Assembly: GCA_001599595.1 (NCBI GenBank)
Contig: BCHH01000013.1
Span: 354,543 to 418,542 of the forward strand
DNA length: 64,000 nt
Direction of reading: 5' to 3'
Source of the DNA: Beverwykella pulmonaria
Lineage: Eukaryota; Ascomycota; Dothideomycetes; Pleosporales; Melanommataceae
The translations under genes and the position numbers were made by a program. Numbering within the stretch: position 1 is the first letter of the stretch; each line of letters begins with the position of its first letter. The notes beneath the pieces were generated by a model that saw nothing but the letters and a program-made list of their open reading frames with translations, ran no database searches and was not told the origin of the DNA. Positions 55,997 through 64,000 of this stretch are shown here, piece by piece.

Positions 55997-57116
55997 TTAA
56001 GCCAAAGCGGCAAGCACAGTGTTATACGCTGACTTGGGCTTATAACTGCTATCGAACAACAACGGGTTCCCACTCGGCCTCCACGAATCGCTATCCCTCA
56101 CGCCCCAGACGGTGATACCGACGCAGTTGGCCTGGTTCAAGCACGCCTTGACGACGTTGGTCCAGTCCGCGGCTTGTGCGTTCTGAATGTCGACTTCGGT
56201 CATGGCGCACTCGGAGGCTGCGCCGCAAAGCGCAGCCATGGCAGCGGGCGAGTTGGCACCTTGCCCAGCTGTCAAATGCGATTGCGAGCCGATGCCATCG
56301 ATGGGGATCCCGGCTGCGATCCAGGCTTTCACGTTCTTGACCATGCCTTGGGTTTTGGCGTAGCTGGCTTGGTCGAGGCTGGGAAGAGACGTTAGTATCA
56401 TTCTCTAGGTAGCGTTTTATGTGGATGGGAAAGAGGAGGGCTCACTTATAGTCGTTGATGTACAGCTTAGCCCCCGGGTCTGCAGCCCTTGCCGTCTCAA
56501 ACGCAATCCTGACAAAGTCCTGTCCGAGGACGTTGTAGAAGACACTCGAGCGGAAGCCGCCGCTCTCGTCAAACATCTCGTTGACGACGTCCCAGCCGTA
56601 GACCTGGCCCTTGTACCGCGTCAACAGCGTCGTGATGTGGTTCTGCATGACCGAGGTGAGCGTCGCTTTGTCGCGGATCGAGGATACCCAGCTGGGGAGC
56701 TGAGAGTGCCAGACGGTCGTGTGGCCACGGATTAGTTGTTTGTTTTCAGTAGCCCATTTTACGAGGTAGTCGGCTTGCGTGAAGGTGAAGCTTCCCTTTG
56801 AGGACTCAGTGGAGTCCCATTTCATGCTATGTAGAAGTCAGTCTTACATTCTTTAGTTAGATGTTAAGAGAAAAGAACTGCTATACCTGTTCTCCGGTGT
56901 GACTTGGCCGAAGTTCGCCTTGATGATGGCGGCATTGGAGCCAGTAGTCAGCCGGCCCTGGTCAGTGCAAGTACCAAAATACTTTTTTCCCTTTGCGATC
57001 ATGCGCGCATTGATGCTCTCAGCCGCCTGGCGAGAGAACAGCGGCTCTGGTTCTGCCAACGGGAAGGCAGACACTACCGAGGCCACAGACAGGAGGGATG
57101 CGAGGACGAACTTCAT
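55997..57116 (-). CDS. Endo-1,4-beta-xylanase, glycoside hydrolase family 10
   Basis: 330 aa, exons 57116-56887, 56826-56446 and 56378-55997, phases closing. Signal peptide [17 protein letters not shown] and a short propeptide. Catalytic motifs of GH10: VTPENSMKWDS across intron 1, [14 protein letters not shown], the acid/base glutamate in [17 protein letters not shown] across intron 2, and the nucleophile glutamate in [11 protein letters not shown]-terminal [14 protein letters not shown] closes the barrel. No carbohydrate-binding module. Secreted; cleaves internal xylan linkages. A GGCTAAA box lies at 57481, the XlnR core, consistent with xylose induction. An in-frame ATG at 57209 precedes the signal peptide and is disfavoured. 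Confidence 0.96.
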
Positions 57117-58045
57117 TATGACAGATGTCGAGATTGATGTTGATGCCAAAGGGGAGGAGAAGAGGCTCTGTAGGGCGAGAGTCGCAAACCTCTTATACCT
57201 CCAACCCACCTGTCTATCCCATCGGCTTCTAACCCGGTAGATAGCATTTCTCTCCTCTTTGGCCCTCGATAGTCACTCGGCGGCCTGGAAATTTCATTGT
57301 GGCAAGTGGAGATATTTTGGGCCGGCTTGATTAATTCAGGGCATTCCGTTGCCGATTAGCATTGTTCGCGCTGGAAATAACAACATAGATGTCGGCACTC
57401 TACGCGCAAACTCCGCGAGAGAGAGGTCCTGCGAATCGCATGGTGCGCGGCACAATTCCTTATATGATCTTGGCTTTGGCGGCTAAAAGGAAAAGTGTCG
57501 AAGGAAAGTCAGGTGGATGGATAGGAACACACTATCTGATATTGAAACCGCCTTCATAGCCTTACTTTCAATTTGCACGTCGTGTGAAAGTCATGAGATT
57601 CGTGGAAAATCGGTCAGAAGTCATATAGATGCTACGTAGGTGGACCAAAATACGATGGGAAAGGGTCAATCGCCGCGGCCATTGAACATAACTTTTTGGC
57701 AATGTGCCGATAGTGTTTCTCATATACGGTTCCTGGGAAGTGGGCCGAGAAGCGCCCTCTCATCCGGGTACCGTCTGGGGAAGAAATATCGAAGTGTGGG
57801 AAAAGAAGGAGAAGTGTTGACGTAGTACATCACGCCTCGGAATTCTTGGCCAAGGAGCCATCGTATGGCAATAGGATATACACTTTCCGCGTCAGATGGA
57901 GTATCGTGAGCGAGGCGGAAACTCGGGAAAAGATGGTAGGTCATTAAGGAAGGGAATGAGATGACCCTAATATATGATAGTCTGGCGGAGGATCGATGGA
58001 GCACGTTGCGCATTAGATCCGACTATGTTCTCAAGGAGAGGTTGA
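57117..58045. other. Xylanase promoter and intergenic DNA
   Basis: No gene. Contains the XlnR-like box at 57481 and, at its right end, the target of the Mutator-like element. Confidence 0.5.
57481..57487 (+). promoter_or_regulatory. XlnR-type box (GGCTAAA)
   Basis: GGCTAAA lies 365 bp upstream of the xylanase ATG. The published XlnR core is GGCTAA(A/G). One copy may occur by chance, but its position in a xylanase promoter is suggestive. Confidence 0.45.
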
Positions 58046-58054
58046 AACGCCACC
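58046..58054. repeat. Left 9-bp target-site duplication
   Basis: AACGCCACC, identical to 63257-63265, immediately outside the element. Confidence 0.85.
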
Positions 58055-58058
58055 CAGG

Positions 58059-58102
58059 AGGCAGTTCACCTGATACTGGTTTTTGACCTCGGCACATACT
58101 GC
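58059..58102 (+). repeat. Left terminal inverted repeat of the Mutator-like element
   Basis: Reads AGGCAGTTCACCTGATACTG, then GTTTTTGACCTCGGCACATA and CTGC. Differs from its partner only at four transition sites. Confidence 0.93.
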
Positions 58103-58252
58103 CCCCTGCTGCCAAGGCCGCCTTACTGAATTAGGAAGTGAAAATTTTTCCAGTATCAGTTCAGGTATATAACTAAGCACAGCCTACCTTAAAATAGAAA
58201 AAAAAAATTCTTGCAGTACATTTCTCCAACAGGTTCTCAACGTGTTCACAAC

Positions 58253-61200
58253 ATGACAACGCCACCTGGTCAAATTATATACAACCCTATTCACAACAAC
58301 GAAGAGGAGTATGAAAATGACTCAATCTTCTCTCTTGGGGACATGTTTTTGTCTGAAGAAGAACTAGATGAGGATGCAGACAGAGAAGGAACTGAATTTG
58401 TAACCAATCCTAGACAAAATCTCAATATGTTCTAAACATGTTCCTAACACGTTCGCAAAGCACCAGACTCCCTTTACAGTTGGTAGTTCAAATAGCAACA
58501 ACAGTGGACCTCTTATAGTAGAGGAAACAGTATACACACCGTTTATACCAGCATATCCAAAAACCCACAATCAGGGTATAGCTTATATAGTAGAAGTAGC
58601 TGAACTCCCCTCTGGTGTATATCCTAATAAAGAGGATGTGTTGAAGAAAGCACTAAGAGTAAGTACCTGAACAGGTTGATAATATGTTCCTAACACGTTC
58701 GTTAGTTTCAGTACTCAAGGGCGAAGGTATATCCTGAAAAACTTACACATTCGCCATTCCTTAACGGAAGTACCTACAAGTGGAAGTATCGGTGTTCTGG
58801 AATTAAACATTGTGAATACCTTGAGAACGTATTGCGAACGTGTTCACATAATGAGGTTACGGATGCTCTTTATGAGCAGATTAAACAACTGCGGGCTGTT
58901 TCACAGAAGGACCAGGGAGAGGCTATAGCTACAGCTGTCTTTCTTAGTGCCCAGCGGAGGTTTGCATTAGGTTGTTGTACTCCACAACTTCCTACATGTA
59001 CACCGCGCTTGAGAAAAACAAGACAGGTATTCAACGTGTTCAAAACGTGTTCAAATCAATTTAACAAGCTTTTAGGAACTCTCGAACACTGACACATGGT
59101 TTGTTGGATGCAATAGCTNGCATTGGCAACAAAGAACAGCTGAAAGGCACTATATCCAAAAGGTTGATGAAAAGGCCAACATTCCTTACCTTGAAAGGTT
59201 ATTTGAATTTGGGTTGCCAACTGTTAATGAGTACTGTAATGTTGTAGAGCCTCAAGCCTGCAGGCTTAAGACGTGCGGTATGTATTTGAGAAGCGATTCT
59301 GAACTTGTTCCTAACGTGTTCAAGGTGTGGACCACCCGCAAGGCCAAGGAAAGATGATTAAACATGCTTGCGATGTTGAATTCCATATCCTAATTCCAGA
59401 GGATATAGTTAGAACACCTTATTTTGTTCTAATTTCGTTCAGAACACATTCACATATCCCACCTCCGCCCTGGAATATACCAGCAGACGAGCTAGAGGAG
59501 ATCCATAGCATTCTGCATCCAATGCTAACACCAAGGCTTACACGATGTAAGAACTGCTGAACTTGTTCTCAACATAATGCTAACCTATTCAGCGGATTTT
59601 CTAAAATCCCCTCAGCTCCATGCATATCTCCAATTAAAAGGCTTCTCATCCTTGGATAATTTCAATGCAGTATATGCAAATAAGGATCGAATTNGACGGA
59701 TAATTAAACGTGAAAAGCTAGCTCAGTTTCCATATAAACATGGGATAGGTGGTGTAGTGTATNAGTGGCGAACAAAGCATCAGGATCCTGCAACAGTAAG
59801 TTATAAGAACCTGAATACATTCTGAACGTGTTCATAACATGTTAGGCATACATTCGTCACATTATTACTTCAGTTTCGGGAAACTTTATTATCTGTTTAT
59901 ATGATCAGCAAGCCCAGATTCTTCTCTCCCAGACTACATTCCAGATAGATATGTCATACAAAAGACTTGAACAAGGATGGTCTNAGGTTCTTATTGCAAT
60001 CTTCCACCCAGGACATGGTAAAAGTATATACTATTTTAAGAAGGTTAAAAACAAGTTGCTAAGATATTAAAAGTAATTACGCTTGGACGCATTATTACTG
60101 ATATGGAATCGCCAAGAATCTATCAACAAGGCCTATACCACTTTTTTAAACTCTGTGGTGAACGTACAAATAAGCCAGTAAAATNGCATCACTTACACAA
60201 AGAGGGGTTTTATGGCATTACTGTTGATATGGACAGCAAGCAGATGCGAGGTATGTAGTTTAACTTGTTCTAAACAAGTTCTGAATAACATGTTAAAGGC
60301 TTTGGTGAATACCTTGCCCAGGTAGATCCAGATATGAGAGAGTGGAGATGGCAGCTACAGTCTTGTGTACGGTTCTGCCAAGTCCATTTTCTACGCAGTA
60401 TAACAAAAGCTGTTCCAAACTCACCACATGTTCCAGAGTCTATCTGGGGGCGTATGAGAGCTCTCTTGTCTATGAAGTCAAGTGCGGACTATAATCAACT
60501 CTGCAATTTGTTAATGGGTATGTCAACGTGTTTGGAACCTGTTGAGAAGCTATTATTAACATGTTTCTAGAGGAGGAAGACGAAAGAGTCCAGAACTGGG
60601 CAAGACATAAGAAACATCTAGTCATTGCAGCTGGTTTAGTACAGTGTATNAGTCTAATCCCTAAAGATATATNGGATAAGATAGAATGTCACTCAAATGC
60701 TGTTGAGCAGGCTGGCAATAAAGGCTATCGTACTGGTCAGAGACTGCCTCTACTTGAGGCTATATCAAAGTATGTATTTGAACAGGTTCAGAACATGTTG
60801 CTAACACATTGAAGTGCCATGCAAATGGATCTCCAGGATATTGGAGAGTTCAATGCAAGAGATCGACATGGAAGCCGGCATGCCTCACNGATGCCTATGA
60901 GTTTAAGCCAAAGATACTTTATTAACTCAGGAAGAGAAAGAAGTAAGTATATGTCTTATAGATTAAACCTATTCCTAACTTGTTTAGAACNAAAAGAGAG
61001 AGAGCCTCTACAAAGTCTAGAAAGTNACGATNATATTCTAACTTTATCAAACTCTTCNNGATTTGTATCAAGCCAAAGACAGGGTAGACGTATGTCTTCT
61101 AGAAGTAAAACTACTTCAAGATCCCCATCAGTATCTTCTAGGAGATTAACGCCAGTTCCTTCATCTCCAGTGCCGCCGTAAGTTAATATCAACCTCTTTG

Positions 61201-61423
61201 CAACTAGTTCTAAACGTGTTCAAGCAATTCACAATCACTCCAACGTCAAGCTATGTTCTCAAACCAAAATCTACAGACTGAACTTCAAAGGCTTGAAGTT
61301 GAAAAAGCACGCATTCAGCTAGAAAAGGAAAAACTTGAACTAGAAAAGGCGCGATTTCATTTTGAGCAGGAGAAAGAAGAACAGCGCCGTCAACGTGATC
61401 TCNACCTGTTCNGAACAGGTTGA
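58253..61423 (+). CDS. DDE transposase-like protein of the Mutator-like element, 13 exons
   Basis: Exons 58253-58399, 58461-58658, 58712-59026, 59076-59277, 59325-59546, 59593-59795, 59846-60017, 60074-60250, 60299-60517, 60571-60769, 60815-60942, 60988-61177 and 61225-61423. Phases add up to 856 aa without a stop. N-terminal acidic region, then a cysteine/histidine segment (YKWKYRCSGIKHCEYLE) and a second one (FVGCNS..HWQQRTAERHY; VEPQACRLKTC), perhaps zinc-binding. THSHIPPPPWNIP, then the probable catalytic core: FQIDMSYKRLEQGW (first Asp), GRIITDMESPRIYQQGLYHF and GITVDMDSKQMRGFGEYLAQ (second Asp). DDE assignment is by resemblance to MULE-type transposases (inference). C-terminal coiled coil (LEVEKARIQLEKEKLELEKA). 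Alternative start at 58211. Intact if N bases are G. Confidence 0.75.
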
Positions 61424-61549
61424 TAATTAGTTGCCAAGCTAGTTTCAGAGTTTTCCGCGCTAGATCTTTATAGGGATAAATGAGGGGTAATAAAAGATGC
61501 CTCGTGTTTCCGTAAAAATCTCCTCACCTTCTCTCCACCTACATTTAAC

Positions 61550-62240
61550 ATGGTGAATAAATCACTGCTTTCTGCTGTAAGTACTGCGGAACACGTTTGC
61601 AACATATTCCTAACATGTTTGGCAAGCCATCATATGCACAATACGTACAGCTGCAAGCCCTGCCCATTGGGTCATCCGAACTTTCAAGAAATGAGGATGG
61701 ACAGTATATTGTCCATTCAGGGGAGCTATACTGTCGTGCATTCCTATTCCCAGGTGATAAGAATCTGTGTGGTGTAGGTACAGTCTCAACAAAGCTTTTT
61801 TAAAAATGTTCTAATTATGTTCTAGCGCNNGTTTGCAGAGAGAGGCGCCCTAATCCATCACATTAAGTCCTTCCATNAGGACTATCCTCTTGCACCCTCC
61901 AAGACAGGCCAGACAGGTATCCGCCAATTAAGACATGAGATGGATTACTATAATAGTGTTATGAGAACACATAACGAACATGTTGCGAACGAGTTGGAAA
62001 CAGGTCAGCCTACCCAGGATAACCAAGAGGAAGAGGAGGATAGAATTCAAGAAGAAATTACAGAGTCTGTCCAAGAGGAGTGTTATAAAACCTCTGCAGC
62101 CATCTTTGATGTTCCTCTGTACAGGTCAAGCAATAAAACAAGGAGGCAGGTAAAGGGCATGGTAAGTTATATTAAATATAACTTGAACACGTTCCTAACT
62201 AGTTCAGCCAAACTTCAACCAATGCCGGCAGATATTATCT
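61550..62240 (+). CDS. Second gene of the Mutator-like element (partial, runs into gap)
   Basis: Exons 61550-61576, 61627-61773, 61826-62161 and 62208 into the N run, with phase-0 introns. MVNKSLLSA / PSYAQYVQLQALPIGSSEL... Contains a hydrophilic stretch with cysteine pair-like GELYCRAFLF and a long acidic segment QDNQEEEEDRIQEEITESVQ. Unknown family; no domain recognised. It is transcribed in the same direction as the transposase, 127 bp downstream of its stop. Three introns carry the AACNNGTT-type units (weakly in intron 2). It might be an accessory DNA-binding protein, but that is a guess. Confidence 0.55.
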
Positions 62241-62380
62241 NNNNNNNNNNNNNNNNNNNNNNNNNNNNNNNNNNNNNNNNNNNNNNNNNNNNNNNNNNNN
62301 NNNNNNNNNNNNNNNNNNNNNNNNNNNNNNNNNNNNNNNNNNNNNNNNNNNNNNNNNNNNNNNNNNNNNNNNNNNNNNNN
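62241..62380. other. Assembly gap (140 N)
   Basis: Run of N of unknown true length, adjacent to a GC-rich triplet repeat. It hides the 3' ends of the two converging genes. Confidence 0.98.
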
Positions 62381-63072
62381 TCGCCCTCGTCCTCGTCGTT
62401 GTCGCCGCCGTCGCCGTCGCCCTCGTCCTCGTTGTCGCCGCCGTCGCCGTCGTCGTCGTTGTCGTCGTTGTCGCCGTCGTCGTTGTCGTCGTTGTCGCCG
62501 CCGTCGTCGTCGTTGTCGCCTTCGGCGACAAGACGGTCATGCTCCTCCATGACTGCGCAGTACCAATCTAAACAAACGTGTTAGCAACGTGTTCCGAACG
62601 TGTTGGCCGCAATATCCAAACAGATTCCAAACCTGTTCNAAATATGTTCCACGTACCCTTGATATCCTGGATGTAGGCAGCCCCAGGATTGCCGACGTTG
62701 TCGGCATCAGCAACTTGCTCGCCATGAGCTCGCTCTAGGTGAGTGCACAAGGCACCGCGCGACTGGTAGACAGCCTAGAACATGTCAGCAACACGTTCAG
62801 AAAGAATTCATTGAACAATTTCCGAACATGTCNGGGAATGGTTTAACTTACTCCACAGAGCTCGCCGCCTACGTCAATGCGGCAGCGGCGCTCGCCNAAA
62901 TTGACAAGGACTTCATTGGCTTGGGTGCGCTCAAAAGCGCCCATACCAAGAGGGACAGTCTCAAGGCGCTTGTAGCGCAAGTACGGAATCTGAACGTGTT
63001 AGCAACACGTTCACAATAGGTTCGCAGAACATGTTCAAAACGACTTACGAAGTTGTTCAAGCGGGCAGGCAT
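62381..63072 (-). CDS. Third gene of the Mutator-like element, acidic tail (partial, runs into gap)
   Basis: Minus strand exons 63072-63049, 62989-62852, 62774-62657 and 62567 into the gap. Start MPARLNNF; exons read IPYLRYKRLETVPLGMGAFE, RRCRIDVGGELCG, AVYQSRGALCTHLERAHGEQ and DWYCAVMEEHDRLVAEGDN. The C-terminus becomes an Asp/Asn/Gly/Glu repeat encoded by a GC-rich triplet repeat. CTHLERAH resembles half of a zinc-finger-like C..H..H pattern, but I cannot name a family. Introns use GTAAGT and GTACGT, ending in array units. Converges on the second gene. The array in its promoter (63098-63141) has four units. Confidence 0.6.
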
Positions 63073-63208
63073 TGTTGTAGTTGTTGTTGATATAGTCGAA
63101 CGTGTTGTGAACGCGTAGTGAACATGTTCGCAACGCGTTCGTTTAAAATTACGCGCCAAGCTTTTAGTGTGCCAAGCCGCCACATTCGGCCGGCGCTAAC
63201 CCTAGATT

Positions 63209-63252
63209 GTAGTATGCGCCGAGGTCAAAAACCAGTATCGGGTGAGCTGCCT
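63209..63252 (-). repeat. Right terminal inverted repeat of the Mutator-like element
   Basis: Inverse complement of 58059-58102 with four transition differences. Confidence 0.93.
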
Positions 63253-63256
63253 GCAC

Positions 63257-63265
63257 AACGCCACC
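63257..63265. repeat. Right 9-bp target-site duplication
   Basis: AACGCCACC, identical to 58046-58054. Confidence 0.85.
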
Positions 63266-64000
63266 GTTGCACATGTCTGATCGCGTCGTGGGCTCCACAA
63301 ATAATCTACGCTAAGCCTCCTTAATCAAATCTGTGCACTCCCACGAACTCCCACACAAACACTCTCCTTTGCATCAGGCGCTCATTCATATACCTGCAGA
63401 TGCGACCTCAAGGCAGTGTGGTCTACAAATACTCCAAGCATTTTAGAGCAAATATGCTTATCTGCACTTAGTACCACTCTGTCCCGTGCGTGGCTATTTG
63501 TTCCATCTTTCCACACATCAGCTACTACCTTAAACCCGGTTTTCATAGAGTACGAGAGTCTCTCCTTCTCTCCTATTCTGACAGGAGAAAAGACGCCGCA
63601 AGAATCCAATGACGTCATCGCGGTGCAGCCTCTCGTAAAATGCCACAGCGTCTTCCACGGCCCATTAATCAAGCGAGCAAAGCCCTTACCCATCAGGCGT
63701 TGAATGCCTCGTTTGTCACACCGCTGGGTCACACATTTACGCGCACTAATGAAGAAAGATCATATCCTGAAGGTTGTTTGGCAGGCCAAATCCAATGGCA
63801 CTTTCAAGTACAACTCGGAGCTTTTTACACTCTTTCATGTTTGTTCTTTCTATTCTTCACGTTGGCTCGTTCGTCAGGCCAGGTAAGAATTATGCCATTG
63901 TGATTCTGTGCACTTGTTAGTTTTGAGTGCTGTGGGCACTGGTTCTCGAGTAAATCTATCCTGCGTTGGAGATGATAGCAATAGCTGACCAGTGCACGCA
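63266..64000. other. Right flank of the element, no supported gene
   Basis: A minus-strand frame at 63382-63732 (116 codons, for example RGCTAMTSLDSCGVFSPVRI) is open but unrecognised and has no visible splice or domain support. It could be a relic interrupted by the insertion or chance. Confidence 0.3.

Larger units (their letters stand above)
58228..63141. repeat. Dispersed arrays of the 11-bp unit AACNNGTTNNN
   Basis: Several dozen copies in short tandem runs of 2-6 at exact 11-bp spacing: leader (58228-58252), nearly every intron of three genes, a coding exon (58828-58846), second-gene coding (61977-61996) and the promoter of the minus gene (63098-63141). Not seen in the flanking genes. 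Confidence 0.9.
58055..63256. mobile_element. Mutator-like DNA transposon with three genes and 11-bp arrays
   Basis: 5.2 kb element. Ends are 44-bp terminal inverted repeats (58059-58102 and 63209-63252), 40 of 44 identical, all four differences transitions, flanked by 9-bp AACGCCACC duplications at symmetrical distance. Nine-base duplication is characteristic of the Mutator superfamily. Contents: transposase-like gene (plus, 58253-61423), second plus gene (61550 to gap) and a minus gene (63072 down to the gap). A second, inverted copy of the terminal core lies at 58151-58164. A 140-bp N run (62241-62380) hides part of the last two genes. Isolated N bases inside suggest a multicopy repeat. 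Confidence 0.9.

Noticed and set aside
58228..63141. CRISPR-like array or introner-like elements as explanation of the AACNNGTT units
   Set aside because: Units are 11 bp without spacers, so not CRISPR. They also lie in exons and a promoter, so they are not simply mobile introns.
63382..63732. 116-codon minus-strand frame at the right edge
   Set aside because: Open but not recognisable and without clear start context. Not called as a gene.
1..64000. tRNA or rRNA genes
   Set aside because: I scanned for the T-loop GGTTCGAATCC-type motif with a matching acceptor stem and found no convincing case. A covariance search was not possible.

Overview
The window looks like nuclear DNA of a filamentous ascomycete (Pezizomycotina). 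The genes carry short introns (about 45-130 nt) with GT..CTAAC/CTGAC..AG signals. Gene families are typical of moulds: Zn2Cys6 regulator, cytochromes P450, NmrA-like oxidoreductases, 2EXR/F-box-like proteins, a GH10 xylanase, an MFS siderophore transporter and an NRPS-like reductase. Transposon copies carry nonsense mutations of the kind left by repeat-induced point mutation (RIP). I cannot fix the class from sequence alone. All gene models below were spliced by eye, and exon phases were checked to add up.

Layout. 1-15 kb holds ordinary and accessory genes: a Zn2Cys6 factor cut by the left edge, a divergent P450, a tiny cysteine-rich secreted protein, another secreted protein with a frame break, a 2EXR protein, an NmrA-like protein, an amidohydrolase and a conserved coiled-coil protein. 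15.8-19.1 kb is a transposon patch: a stop-ridden Tc1/mariner relict beside a Fot1/pogo element with perfect 42-bp terminal inverted repeats. 20.6-30.3 kb is gene-poor, with two repeat-rich secreted proteins, an NmrA-like gene and two gene relics. 32.4-47.7 kb looks like a secondary-metabolite cluster: MFS transporter, P450, SUR2-type hydroxylase, A-T-R NRPS-like reductase, ureohydrolase, aldo/keto reductase and Gfo/Idh/MocA oxidoreductase. 48.2-57.1 kb holds a decayed 2EXR paralogue, an alpha/beta hydrolase, a siderophore transporter, a repeat-bearing relic and a GH10 xylanase.

The outstanding object is at 58,055-63,256. It is a ~5.2 kb DNA transposon with ~44-bp terminal inverted repeats and a 9-bp target duplication (AACGCCACC), as expected for a Mutator-like element. 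It carries three intron-rich genes. The first has 13 exons that splice into an uninterrupted 856-residue DDE-transposase-like protein. Nearly all of its 18 introns contain arrays of an 11-bp unit, AACNNGTTNNN. The last unit commonly supplies the CTAAC branch point and leads straight into the acceptor AG. The same 11-bp-phased arrays also occur in the leader, in a promoter and inside coding exons, so they look like DNA sites rather than simply introns. I know of no described system with this architecture.
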